Shown one piece after another: positions 27,329 through 36,004 of a stretch of DNA of 64,000 nucleotides. The first letter of the stretch is position 1. Each line of letters begins with the position of its first letter. The translations under genes were made by a program, and so were the position numbers. The DNA comes from Allosediminivita pacifica (lineage in GTDB: Bacteria; Pseudomonadota; Alphaproteobacteria; Rhodobacterales; Rhodobacteraceae): contig NZ_QBKN01000002.1 in NCBI RefSeq assembly GCF_003054175.1, positions 186,001 through 250,000 on the forward strand. The letters are read 5' to 3'. Below the pieces are notes generated by a model. It was not told the origin of the DNA, did no database searches, and worked only from the letters and a program-made list of their open reading frames with translations.

Positions 27329-27441
27329 GCGGCGACACGGGCGATCCGGGGGCCTGATACGTCAGAAGATGTCGTTTCTGTGCGAGCGGGCCTATATCCG
27401 TGGCGCACACCCTGACCGGGTCACCGGACGGGGAGCGTAGA

Positions 27442-28527
27442 ATGACATCCATCGAAGCCGCGGTCTGCACCGCTTTCGGCGCGCCGCTGAGGATCGAGGA
27501 GCTGCGCCTGCGCGATCCGCTCCCCGGCGAGATCGCGGTCAGGACCGAGGCGGTCGCCGTCTGCCATTCCGACATCTCCTTCGCCGAGGGCGCATGGGGC
27601 GGCGACCTGCCCATGGTGCTTGGCCACGAGGCGGCCGGCATCGTGACGGGCCTCGGCGCGGGCGTCACCGGCATCGAGGTTGGCAACCGCGTCTGCGTGA
27701 CACTGATCCGGGCCTGCGGCACCTGCCCGTCCTGCGCGGGCGGACGTCCGACGCTTTGCACGACGCCCCGCGAGAGCGCGTCGCCGCTGTCGCGCGCCGA
27801 CGGTACGCCGGTGGTGCAGGCCATGCACTGCGCGGGCTTTGCCAGCCGCATGGTCGTGCACCAGAGCCAGGTGGTCCCCCTGCCCCACGATCCTCCCGCC
27901 GAGGCGGTGGCCCTGCTGGCCTGCGGGGTCATCACCGGCGTGGGCGCCGTGGTACACGCGGGCAAGCTGCGGGCGGGCGAGGACGTGGTGGTGATCGGCA
28001 CGGGTGGTGTCGGGCTGAACGCCATCCAGGGCGCGCGCATCGCGGGGGCGCGGCGCATCGTGGCGGTCGACACGAGCCCCGCGAAGCTCGAGATCGCGAA
28101 GGGGTTCGGCGCGACCGAGGGGGTTCTGGCCAGCGGCGACAAGCCGTGGCGCGAGGCGCTGAAACTCATGGGCCGGGGCGCGGACCTCGTGGCGGTGACC
28201 GTGGGGGCCATTCCGGCCTACAACGACGCGCTGCGCTATCTCGGCCCCGGCGGGCGCATGGTCATGGTGGGGATGCCGCATTCCGGCGCGATGGCCGAAT
28301 ACGAGCCGACGAGCCTGAGCTACCTGCAGCAGGGCATGGCTGGCTCCAAGATGGGTGACGTGGTGATCCGACGCGACATCCCGTGGATGGCGGACCTCTA
28401 CCGGCAGGGGCGGCTGAAGCTGGACGAGCTGATCTCGGGTCGCTGGCGGCTGGACCAGATCAACGAGGCCTTCGCCGATACCAAGGGCGGCGGGGCCAAG
28501 CGGAACGTGATCCTCTTCGATAGCTGA
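27442..28527 (+). CDS. Zinc-dependent alcohol dehydrogenase
   Basis: This 361-residue medium-chain dehydrogenase has catalytic zinc ligands in AVCHSD, GHEAAGIV and LACGVITG, the four-cysteine structural zinc lobe ACGTCPSCAGGRPTLC, and the NAD-binding VIGTGGVGLNAIQGA. The layout is closest to class III-like and Rxyl-type alcohol dehydrogenases. The ATG at 27442 follows a GGGGAGCG site. It lies 113 bases after pcaB on the same strand, so joint transcription is possible. The substrate is unknown; a glutathione-dependent formaldehyde dehydrogenase would normally be about 370-375 residues. Confidence 0.9.
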   Translation: MTSIEAAVCTAFGAPLRIEELRLRDPLPGEIAVRTEAVAVCHSDISFAEGAWGGDLPMVLGHEAAGIVTGLGAGVTGIEVGNRVCVTLIRACGTCPSCAGGRPTLCTTPRESASPLSRADGTPVVQAMHCAGFASRMVVHQSQVVPLPHDPPAEAVALLACGVITGVGAVVHAGKLRAGEDVVVIGTGGVGLNAIQGARIAGARRIVAVDTSPAKLEIAKGFGATEGVLASGDKPWREALKLMGRGADLVAVTVGAIPAYNDALRYLGPGGRMVMVGMPHSGAMAEYEPTSLSYLQQGMAGSKMGDVVIRRDIPWMADLYRQGRLKLDELISGRWRLDQINEAFADTKGGGAKRNVILFDS

Positions 28528-28534
28528 GACGCGT

Positions 28535-28882
28535 CTACCCCTCGCTGACGACAAGGTGGCGGCGGGGCACCCAGCCCGTGTCGCCGTCCGCCGCGCGGCA
28601 GAAGACCCAGCCGTGCGATTCCTGCAGCCCCTCGAGCACCTGCCCGGCGACGCAGGTCAGCTCGGTTGCGGTATACTCCGCCCGGGCCATGTGGATGCCC
28701 CCCTCCTCGAAGACAAGGCTGTCGGGAATCCAGCCCTCGCGCCCGTCGGTTGCCGTTGCCCAGAGCCAGCGGTGCCCTTCCCAGACGTCCGCGCGACCCG
28801 AGAGCCGGACGCGTTCGCCCGGTGAAAGGCGGATCGGGTCTGCGTAGCTTGCCGTCCAGTCGCCCGTCACGATGTAGTCCAT
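28535..28882 (-). CDS. SH3-domain protein
   Basis: The 115-residue protein appears to consist of two SH3-like barrels: residues 1-55 (ERVRLSGR..W..ATATDGREGWIPDSLV) and 60-115 (LTCVAGQVLEGLQESHGWVFCRAADGDTGWVPRRHL). It lacks a signal peptide and is likely cytoplasmic. Similar small ligand-binding SH3 proteins in proteobacteria have no assigned function. The ATG at 28882 follows GGAGGAAG. It ends only seven bases from the stop of the converging alcohol dehydrogenase and is divergent from the MarR gene. Confidence 0.82.
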   Translation of the reverse strand: MDYIVTGDWTASYADPIRLSPGERVRLSGRADVWEGHRWLWATATDGREGWIPDSLVFEEGGIHMARAEYTATELTCVAGQVLEGLQESHGWVFCRAADGDTGWVPRRHLVVSEG

Positions 28883-28971
28883 GAGCTTCCTCCCCCTGCC
28901 TTGCACGGCGCGCAATGCCGCCCTGCCCCGAGCATGGCGAGCATAGCCGATCTTGCAATCGGCAGGGATAT

Positions 28972-29003
28972 CATTAGCTAGGCAATTACTTAACAAGCTA
29001 ATG
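28972..29003. promoter_or_regulatory. Candidate MarR operator overlapping the marR-like promoter
   Basis: A perfect inverted repeat, CATTAGCT (28972-28979) and AGCTAATG (28996-29003), lies with a 16-bp AT-rich spacer immediately upstream of the MarR-family ATG at 29011. A promoter-like pair, TTGCAA (28953-28958) and TAGCTA (28975-28980) with a 16-bp spacer, places the left arm over the -10 box, which would suit autorepression. Confidence 0.6.
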
Positions 29004-29010
29004 AACCGCC

Positions 29011-29451
29011 ATGACCCGTGCCTTTACCTCTCAGCAGAAGATGCTCGATTCCATGCAGCGTGTCGTGCGCGAGATGCGGCGCGCCTTCGACACCGAGGCA
29101 CAGGCGACAGGGCTGACGCTTTCACGCGCCCGCCTCCTGCGGATGCTCACGCGGATGGAGGGCGGTACGCAGGCGGAACTGGCCGCCGAACTCGGAATCG
29201 AGGCCCCCTCGGTCAAGCGGCAGATCGACGGGCTTGTCCGCGACGGCTACGTCGAGCGGCGCGAGATCGAGGGCGACTGCCGCAAGCGGGCGTTGTTCCT
29301 GACAGAGAGGGCCAAGCAAGACCAGGTCACGCGCTTTGCCGACCGCGTGCGGTCACAGGCCATGGAGGGTCTGTCGGACGAGGAACTCGACGCCGCGCGC
29401 GCGGTGCTCGACCGGATCGCCGCGAACGTCGGGGACATGGGCCGGCGATGA
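29011..29451 (+). CDS. MarR-family transcriptional regulator
   Basis: The 146-residue protein is a MarR-type winged-helix dimeric regulator: LRMLTRMEGGTQAELAAELG leads into the recognition helix APSVKRQIDGLVRDGYVERR, and the wing follows as DCRKRALFLTERA. Its stop overlaps the start of the efflux permease (ATGA at 29448-29451), so regulator and pump are co-translated. A dyad just upstream is the likely binding site. By analogy with EmrR-EmrAB, it probably represses the operon until an aromatic or lipophilic ligand binds. Confidence 0.92.
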   Translation: MTRAFTSQQKMLDSMQRVVREMRRAFDTEAQATGLTLSRARLLRMLTRMEGGTQAELAAELGIEAPSVKRQIDGLVRDGYVERREIEGDCRKRALFLTERAKQDQVTRFADRVRSQAMEGLSDEELDAARAVLDRIAANVGDMGRR

Positions 29452-31073
29452 GCGACGCCACACCAGCCACGCAAGTCCCCACCGAACCGCCGGTCTCGGT
29501 GCGTGCGGCGCTGCCCTACATGCTCGCTTCGGCCTTGCTGGCACTGTCGCAGGGGCTGGGCCAGGGCTTCGTCAGCGCCAACATCCCACAGATCGCGGGC
29601 GATATCGGCGCCACGACGACCGAGGCGAGCTGGCTGATGGCAGCCTACCTGATTCCCCGCGCCTCGCTACCCTTGATGCTGATCAAGATCCGCACCCAGT
29701 TCGGGCTGCGCCGCTTTGCCGAGGTGGGCATCGTCGCCTATGTCATCGTGGCCTTTGCCGCGCTCTGGATCGACGACCTGCGGTCGGCCATCGTGGTGCA
29801 GTTCCTCTCGGGCGTTGCGGGGGCGCCGCTGTCGACGCTGGCCTTCCTCTACATGCTGGAAAAGCTTCCACGTGCGCTCAAGCTGACCCTCGGGCTGCCC
29901 TTGGCGCTGGCGGTGATCTTCTCCGGCGCGAACCTCGCACGGGTCATATCGCCCGCCCTGCTCGGCGACAACGGGATGCTCTGGATGCACCTCACGACGC
30001 TGGGCATGGCCATGGTCTCGCTCATGCTGGTCTACCTTTTGCCGCTGACCCCGGTGCCTCGTCAGAAGGTCATCCGCCCGCTCGACATCACGAGTTTTGC
30101 CCTCATCGCGACCGGCTTCGGCGGGCTGACAATCAGCTTCATCATGGGCCCGATTCACTGGTGGACCGACGCGCCCTGGATCGGCTGGCTGCTGGCCGGG
30201 TCGGTCGCCGCGATCACGCTGGCCGCGGTGACCGAGCTGCACCGCGAGGCGCCGCTGCTGGACATCCGCTGGATCACCAGCCCCGAGATCCTGCACCTTG
30301 CCGGGGCGCTGCTGCTCATGCGGCTGCTCATGGCCGAACAGGCCGCCGGTGCGCCGCGGCTGATGCAGGCGCTCGGCGTGGGCAATGCCCAGATGGTGAC
30401 GCTCTTTGCGCTGATCGTTCTGGCGACCGTCCTCGGGGCACTGGCCTGCGTGGCGCTCATGCGGCCGGGGCGCGAGCCGCAGTTCCACCTCGTGGCGCTA
30501 CTGCTGATCGCGGCGGGCGCCTTCATGGACAGCCACGCCACCGCCCTCACACGTCCCGAACAGATGTACGTCAGCCAAACGCTGATCGCCTTCGCCGCCA
30601 TGCTCTTCCTGCCGCCGGCGATGATGGCGGGCCTGATGAAGGCGATGGCCAAGGGGCCATCGTACCTTCTGTCCTTCATCGTCGTGTTCCTGTCGACGCA
30701 GCTGCTGGGATCCGTGCTGGCCTCGGGGCTGTTCACGACGCTGGTGAACCAACGGCAGGCGCACCACCTTCAGGTCCTGCGCGAACAGCTCATGACCTCT
30801 GACCCCGCGACGCTTTCCGTGCTCGCACAGGGCACCCGGCTGGCGCAGTCGCAGGTGGCCGACGCTCTCGCGGCGCGGGGGCAGGCCCTCTCTCAGATTG
30901 TAGGCACCCTCACCCGCGAGGCCACGGTACTGGCCTACGATGACGCCTATTTCCTGATCTTCCTCGTTGCCCTCGGCGGCGCCTCGGCGCTGTTGCTGCA
31001 CCTCCTGCGCGACGTCCTGTCGGCGCGGATCGAGGCGCGGCGGGCCCCAAGTCACCCGGAACCGACCACATGA
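29448..31073 (+). CDS. MFS efflux permease (DHA2/EmrB type)
   Basis: The 541-residue inner-membrane protein resembles the 14-helix DHA2 drug/proton antiporters that pair with HlyD-type adaptors. Visible features are SANIPQIAGDIGATTTEASWLMAAYLIP at the first helix, a long periplasmic segment near residues 430-490 (VNQRQAHHLQVLREQLMTSD, then AQSQVADALAARGQALSQ), and a last helix near residue 515. The start overlaps the MarR stop and the stop overlaps the adaptor start (ATGA at 31070-31073). Substrates are unknown. No TolC-type channel is encoded nearby. Confidence 0.9.
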   Translation: MSDATPATQVPTEPPVSVRAALPYMLASALLALSQGLGQGFVSANIPQIAGDIGATTTEASWLMAAYLIPRASLPLMLIKIRTQFGLRRFAEVGIVAYVIVAFAALWIDDLRSAIVVQFLSGVAGAPLSTLAFLYMLEKLPRALKLTLGLPLALAVIFSGANLARVISPALLGDNGMLWMHLTTLGMAMVSLMLVYLLPLTPVPRQKVIRPLDITSFALIATGFGGLTISFIMGPIHWWTDAPWIGWLLAGSVAAITLAAVTELHREAPLLDIRWITSPEILHLAGALLLMRLLMAEQAAGAPRLMQALGVGNAQMVTLFALIVLATVLGALACVALMRPGREPQFHLVALLLIAAGAFMDSHATALTRPEQMYVSQTLIAFAAMLFLPPAMMAGLMKAMAKGPSYLLSFIVVFLSTQLLGSVLASGLFTTLVNQRQAHHLQVLREQLMTSDPATLSVLAQGTRLAQSQVADALAARGQALSQIVGTLTREATVLAYDDAYFLIFLVALGGASALLLHLLRDVLSARIEARRAPSHPEPTT

Positions 31074-32152
31074 AACCTTCGCATTTCCTCCCCACGATCG
31101 TCGTCTCGGTGATCGGTATCGCCGGCGTGTTGGTGCTGCTCTTCGCCTGGCACCTGCCGCCCTTCACACCCGCGCAGCCGACGACGACCAACGCCTATAT
31201 CCGCGGCAACGTCACGAGCCTCGCGCCGCAGCTTTCGGGCTACATCGACAGCGTCGAGGTCACCGACTTCGACGAGGTCCGCGAAGGCGACGTGATCGCG
31301 CGGCTCGACGACCGGATCTACCGGCAGCAGCTGCGGCAGGCCGAAGCGAACCTTGCCTCCGCAAAGGCCGCTCTCAAGGTGGCCCGGCAGGAGGTGACCT
31401 CGGCCGAGGCCGTCGCCCGCGCCGCCGAGGCCACGGTCGGGGCCGCCCGGTCGACGCTGGAAACCGCCCAGAGCGACTGGACCCGCGTGCAGCGCCTGCG
31501 CGACCGCGACATCGCCTCGGACGCCAGCGCCGACCAGAGCCGACTTGCCCTGCGCCAGGCCGAGGCCGGCGTGACCGAGGCGGAGGCCCAGCTCGACATT
31601 CAGCGCGAGGCGCTGGAAAGCGCCAAGGTTGCGCTGGACACGCGGGCGGCCGACATCGCGAGCGCCGAGGCCGCGGTGGAGACCGCCCGCATCAACCTCG
31701 AGAACACGGTGATCCGCGCCCCCGCCGACGGTCGGCTGGGGCAGGTCTCGGCCCACGCAGGGCAGTTCGTCTCGGCGGGCACCGGGCTCGTCTCGCACGT
31801 GGGTCGCGACGTCTGGGTGATCGCCAATTTCAAGGAAACCGGCCTGCACGGTGTGCGGATCGGCCAGCCCGTGCATTTCACCGTGGATGCCGTGGGCGGC
31901 CACGACTTCCGCGGACATGTGGAGGCGTTCTCGCCTGCTACGGCGTCGGAATTCAGCCTGCTTTCCGGCTCGAACGCCACCGGCAACTTCACCAAGATCG
32001 CACAGCGCCTGCCGGTGCGCATCGCGATCGACCCCGGGCAAGACATGATCGGCGAACTGGCGCCGGGCCTTTCGGTCGTGGTCGATATAGACACCCTTGC
32101 GGAAACCGACAGGGACCTCGCCGGAAGGCCGCTTTTCCCCTCCGAGGGGTGA
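31070..32152 (+). CDS. HlyD/EmrA-type membrane fusion protein
   Basis: The 360-residue periplasmic adaptor has one N-terminal membrane helix (about residues 10-27), a biotinyl-lipoyl-like half motif TSLAPQLSGYIDSVEVTDFDEVREGD, a coiled-coil hairpin rich in Ala, Glu and Arg (about residues 80-210), the second half RAPADGRLGQVSAHAGQFVSAG and a beta-barrel C-terminus. It would link the upstream MFS pump to an outer-membrane channel encoded elsewhere. It is the last gene of the MarR operon. Confidence 0.92.
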   Translation: MKPSHFLPTIVVSVIGIAGVLVLLFAWHLPPFTPAQPTTTNAYIRGNVTSLAPQLSGYIDSVEVTDFDEVREGDVIARLDDRIYRQQLRQAEANLASAKAALKVARQEVTSAEAVARAAEATVGAARSTLETAQSDWTRVQRLRDRDIASDASADQSRLALRQAEAGVTEAEAQLDIQREALESAKVALDTRAADIASAEAAVETARINLENTVIRAPADGRLGQVSAHAGQFVSAGTGLVSHVGRDVWVIANFKETGLHGVRIGQPVHFTVDAVGGHDFRGHVEAFSPATASEFSLLSGSNATGNFTKIAQRLPVRIAIDPGQDMIGELAPGLSVVVDIDTLAETDRDLAGRPLFPSEG

Positions 32153-32278
32153 GTGACCAAGCGTCAACAACGCGTTGCAATCCGCGACAGAGGGGCGCAA
32201 TGGTAGCGGAACCACGTCAGCCGTCGCCAGCGTAGGAACCGACGAACCGGGCATGAACCCGGCGATGGGAGGCCAACG

Positions 32279-33571
32279 ATGAAGCTTCAGGACTGCGAGG
32301 TGATCGTCACCGCGCCCCCTGCCCCCGGCTGGGGAGGTCGGTACTGGATCCTCGTCAAGCTGACCACGAATGACGGGATCACCGGCTGGGGGGAATGTTA
32401 CGCCGCATCGGTGGGCCCCGAGGCCATGCGGGCGGTCATCGCCGACGTCTTTGACCGCCACATGCAGGGCGAAAGCCCCGAGCGCATCGAGATGATGTTC
32501 CGCCGGGCCTATTCCAGCGGCTTCACCCAGCGGCCCGACCTGACGGTCATGGGTGCCTTTTCCGGGCTCGAGATCGCCTGCTGGGACATCCTCGGGAAGG
32601 CGCGGGACCGACCGGTGCACGCGCTGCTCGGCGGGCGGATGAACGATCGCATCCGTGCCTACACCTATCTCTATCCCATGGCCCACCACGAGATCGGCAC
32701 CTTCTGGAATTCGCCACAGATGGCCGCCGAGGCCGCCGCGGAGGCGGTGAAGGACGGCTGGACCGCGGTGAAGTTCGATCCGGCGGGCCCCTACACCCTG
32801 CGCGGCGGCCATCAGCCTGCCATGCGCGACATCGAGCGGTCGGTCGCCTTCTGCCGCGCCGTGCGCGAGGCGGTAGGCGACCACGCAGACATGCTCTTCG
32901 GCACCCACGGCCAGTTCTCGGTCCCCGGTGCGATCCGGCTGGGACAGGCCATCGCGCCCTATGGCCCGCTCTGGTACGAGGAGCCGATCCCGCCGGACAA
33001 CCCGCTGGATTTCCAGCAGGTAGCCGAACGCCAGCCTGTCCCCGTGGCGACGGGCGAGCGGCTGACCACACGGGCGGAATTCGCGACGCTCCTGCGTACC
33101 GGCGGGGCGCATATCCTTCAGCCGGCGCTCGGCCGCGCAGGTGGGATCTGGGAGGGCCGCAAGATCGCCGCGCTGGCCGAGAGCTTCGGCGCCGAAATCG
33201 CGCCGCATCTCTATGCCGGACCGGTGGAATGGGCCGCCAACCTGCAGCTTGCCGCCGCGATCCCGAACCTGCTTCTTGCAGAAACGATCGATACCCCCTT
33301 TCACGAAGCCCTCATCAATCACAATTTAAGGGTGGAAGGCGGCTACATCGAAGTCCCCGACACGCCGGGGCTCGGCATCGAGGTGGACGAGGCGCTGGCA
33401 CGGGCCCATCCCTATGACGGCGCCGCGCTGCACCTGCAGATGCAGGAAGCCCCCTGCAACTATTCCGAAGAGAACATCTTCGCGGGGGGTGCGCCTCCCC
33501 CGGAAAAGCCTCTCCCGACTTCGACCCAAACGGGCCCCTCGCGGGCCGACGACAGAGAACCGATACGATGA
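32279..33571 (+). CDS. Enolase-superfamily (mandelate racemase/muconate lactonizing) enzyme
   Basis: The 430-residue protein has the enolase-superfamily capping domain (TTNDGITGWGECY) and barrel: AVKFDPAGP, GTHGQFS and YEEPIPPDN with a metal-binding glutamate, TGERLTTR, ILQPALGRAGGI and IAPHLYAGPVEWAANLQLAA. This set points to an acid-sugar dehydratase-like member of the mandelate racemase subgroup, such as galactonate or arabinonate dehydratases; the substrate cannot be assigned. The last 35 residues (rich in Pro, Thr, Ser) lie beyond the barrel. GGGAGG precedes the ATG. The stop overlaps the ArsR start (ATGA). Confidence 0.85.
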   Translation: MKLQDCEVIVTAPPAPGWGGRYWILVKLTTNDGITGWGECYAASVGPEAMRAVIADVFDRHMQGESPERIEMMFRRAYSSGFTQRPDLTVMGAFSGLEIACWDILGKARDRPVHALLGGRMNDRIRAYTYLYPMAHHEIGTFWNSPQMAAEAAAEAVKDGWTAVKFDPAGPYTLRGGHQPAMRDIERSVAFCRAVREAVGDHADMLFGTHGQFSVPGAIRLGQAIAPYGPLWYEEPIPPDNPLDFQQVAERQPVPVATGERLTTRAEFATLLRTGGAHILQPALGRAGGIWEGRKIAALAESFGAEIAPHLYAGPVEWAANLQLAAAIPNLLLAETIDTPFHEALINHNLRVEGGYIEVPDTPGLGIEVDEALARAHPYDGAALHLQMQEAPCNYSEENIFAGGAPPPEKPLPTSTQTGPSRADDREPIR

Positions 33572-33894
33572 GCGACACAGATATCGCACCGCCGCCCCCC
33601 GAAGAAATGGCGCAGAACGCCCAGAACGCGGCAGCCTTCCTCAAGACCCTCGCCCACCAGGGCCGGCTCATGATCCTGTGCCACCTCGGCTCGGGCGAGA
33701 AATCCGTGGGTGAACTCGAAGCCCTGCTCGACATGCGGCAGGCCGCGGTCAGCCAGATGCTCGCCCGGCTGCGCGAAGAAGGCCTCGTCCAGACCCGGCG
33801 AGAGGGCAAGGCGATCTACTACAGCCTCGCGGGCGAAGACACCAACCGCGTGATCGGGCTGCTCTACGAGATCTTCTGCCGCAAGGACGGCTGA
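33568..33894 (+). CDS. ArsR-family regulator of SqrR/BigR persulfide-sensor type
   Basis: This 108-residue winged-helix regulator matches the SqrR/BigR subgroup: FLKTLAHQGRLMILCHL, GEKSVGELEALLDMRQAAVSQ (given in parts of the helix-turn-helix) and REGKAIYYSLAGED. The two cysteines used by SqrR to sense sulfane sulfur are conserved: Cys38 and Cys104, 66 residues apart as for Cys41 and Cys107 of Rhodobacter capsulatus SqrR. The start overlaps the enolase-family stop by four bases, so both proteins come from one message. Expected role: a repressor released by persulfides. Its targets are not visible here. Confidence 0.85.
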   Translation: MSDTDIAPPPPEEMAQNAQNAAAFLKTLAHQGRLMILCHLGSGEKSVGELEALLDMRQAAVSQMLARLREEGLVQTRREGKAIYYSLAGEDTNRVIGLLYEIFCRKDG

Positions 33895-33904
33895 GGAGTA
33901 AGGG

Positions 33905-33965
33905 AGGGGGTGCTGCCCCCGCCCCTCCGGGACTCCCCCGAAGTATTATATTTGCCCAGAAGAAG
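33905..33965 (+). repeat. GC-hairpin/AAGAAG dispersed repeat, copy D
   Basis: GGGGGTGCTGCCCCC, CCCCTCCGGG, ACTCCCCCGAAGTATTATATTT and CCCAGAAGAAG (quoted in parts) occur in order. The AAGAAG end is 14 bases from the acyl-CoA synthetase stop on the opposite strand. It may end transcription of the ArsR gene. Confidence 0.78.
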
Positions 33966-33978
33966 CGCGGGACGCGCC

Positions 33979-35880
33979 TCAGGCGGCTTCCTGACCGCTG
34001 CTGCCCGCCCAGTCCCAGGGCCGCGTAAAGGCGCCCAGGACATGGCCGACCTCATCGGCGCCCGCACCATTGGCGGTGACCTGCGCGACGAGCCCACGGG
34101 TCTTGTCGTCGACAACCGCGGTCACACGCGCCGCCGAGCCCGCCTTCTCCAGCGCCTGGTTGTAGACGCGAGTGATGGCCTGCTTGCGCAATTCGGGTTT
34201 GAAGACCTTGCCGACGGCGGTCTTGGGCAGTTCGTGCAGGATGGTCATGTGCTTGGGATAAGCCGCGCGTTCGTGAATATGCACGCGCGCATGCTCCATC
34301 AGTTCCGCCTCGGTGACCTCGGCCCCGTCCACCAGTTCGACGAATGCGCATGGCAGCTCGCCCGCGTAGGCGTCGGGCTGGCCAATGGCGCCCGCGAAGG
34401 CCACCGCCGGGTGCGAGAGCAGCGCCTCCTCGATCTCGGCGGGGTCGATGTTGTGGCCCGAGCGGATGATGAGGTCCTTGGCGCGACCAGTGATCCAGAG
34501 GTAGCCGTCGGCGTCGATGCGGCCGAGGTCGCCGGTGCGCACGTGCGTCCCCCAGTGGAACATGTCGGTGTTTCGGGAGACGTCCGTGTAGGTATGCCCC
34601 GGCACGACGCCCGGGCTAGAGATGCAGATCTCGCCGATCTCGTCGGTGGCGCAAGTCCGCGGGCCCTCGGGGGTCGCACGCACGATCTGGACGTCGGTGT
34701 AGGGGAACGGGATGCCCACGGAGCCCACCTTCTTGGTGCCCGCTGGCGGGTTTACCGAGACGAGGCAGGTGGCTTCGGTCAGGCCGTAGCCCTCGCAGAC
34801 GGTGACGCCGCAGGCGCTTTCGAACCGCTTGAAAAGTTCGAGCGGCATGGGCGCGGACCCCGAAAAGGCGCTTTTCACCGACGAGATGTCGGCATCCACC
34901 GGCCGCTGCATCAGGGCCGCGACCGCCGTGGGCACGGTGATGACGAAGCTGATCTTCCAGCGCTCGCAGAGCTTCCAGAAATTGTCGAAGACCCCCTCGC
35001 CCCGGTAGCCCGCGGGCGTCGGGAAGACCACGTGCGCGCCCGAACACAGCGCCGACATGACGATCACGTGGCAGGCGAAGACATGGAACAGCGGCAGCGG
35101 GCACATGATGTTGTCACGCTCGGTGAAGAGCAGCGAATGCCCGAGCCAGCCGTTGTAGAGCATGCCCGAGTATCGGTGCTGCGCCACCTTGGGCAGGCCG
35201 GTGGTGCCGCCGGTGTGGAAGTAGGCAGCGACGCGGTCGAGCTTGCTGTCTTCGAAATCAAGCGTGGTGGCCTGGCGGGCGACCTCGGCGTTGAAGTTCC
35301 GGTAGTCGGCGTGGTGCTTGCCGGCGTTCTTGGGCCGGATCAGCGGCACCAGCCAGCTTTTCGGGGGCGAGAGGTAGCGCAGCAGGTCGACCTCGAGCAC
35401 GGTATGCACCTGTGGCGCGTGGCGCACCGCCTCGGAGACCTTCTGGGCGACGTCGCTCTTGGGGAAGCTGCGTAGGGTGACCACGACCTTGGCGCCGGTC
35501 TCTCGCAGGATGCCGGCGATGTGTTCGGGTTCGAGCAGCGGGTTCACGGGCGCCACGATGCCTGCCACGGCGCCGCCCATCATGGTCCAGAGCGTCTCCT
35601 GGCAGTTGGGGAGCACGTAGGCGACGGTGTCCTCTTCGCCGATGCCCAGTTCGCGAAAGAGATTGGCGGTCTGGGTGACCTTGTCGCGCAGCTGCGCCCA
35701 GGTGAGCGTGTCGGCCTTGTCCTTCGGCCCGGAGGTGAGCTGGTAGCTCGTCGCGGGCCGGTCAGGGAAGGCGGCGGTCGTCCTCGACAGCTGGCCGTAG
35801 AGCGTCTTGGGCAGATCGCGCTCGGCCCAGGGCATTTCCGCTTCGATGGAGTCGCGATCGGCCAGACTGGCGTAGCTCAT
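33979..35880 (-). CDS. Acyl-CoA synthetase (AMP-binding enzyme)
   Basis: The 633-residue enzyme belongs to the ANL adenylating superfamily and activates a carboxylic acid to an acyl-CoA via acyl-AMP. Motifs in order: the P-loop-like FHTGGTTGLPK, PLFHVFACHV, the A5 motif EGYGLTEATC, the A7 hinge HVRTGDLGR, WITGRAKDLIIRSGHNIDP and the C-terminal lysine in KTAVGKVFKPELRK. GGGAGGAGGC precedes the ATG. The chain length and substrate are not predictable; the family includes fatty-acid and aromatic-acid ligases. It stands alone. Confidence 0.9.
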   Translation of the reverse strand: MSYASLADRDSIEAEMPWAERDLPKTLYGQLSRTTAAFPDRPATSYQLTSGPKDKADTLTWAQLRDKVTQTANLFRELGIGEEDTVAYVLPNCQETLWTMMGGAVAGIVAPVNPLLEPEHIAGILRETGAKVVVTLRSFPKSDVAQKVSEAVRHAPQVHTVLEVDLLRYLSPPKSWLVPLIRPKNAGKHHADYRNFNAEVARQATTLDFEDSKLDRVAAYFHTGGTTGLPKVAQHRYSGMLYNGWLGHSLLFTERDNIMCPLPLFHVFACHVIVMSALCSGAHVVFPTPAGYRGEGVFDNFWKLCERWKISFVITVPTAVAALMQRPVDADISSVKSAFSGSAPMPLELFKRFESACGVTVCEGYGLTEATCLVSVNPPAGTKKVGSVGIPFPYTDVQIVRATPEGPRTCATDEIGEICISSPGVVPGHTYTDVSRNTDMFHWGTHVRTGDLGRIDADGYLWITGRAKDLIIRSGHNIDPAEIEEALLSHPAVAFAGAIGQPDAYAGELPCAFVELVDGAEVTEAELMEHARVHIHERAAYPKHMTILHELPKTAVGKVFKPELRKQAITRVYNQALEKAGSAARVTAVVDDKTRGLVAQVTANGAGADEVGHVLGAFTRPWDWAGSSGQEAA

Positions 35881-36004
35881 GGATGCCTCCTCCCAAAGGA
35901 CATGATGGCATAGTGTGCCCAACATAAAGGCAGGCTTGCAAGAAACCCGACGCAAGGGAACAGGTCGTTACGCAGCGTCGAAGGCGGGCGCAGGCCCGCC
36001 ACCT

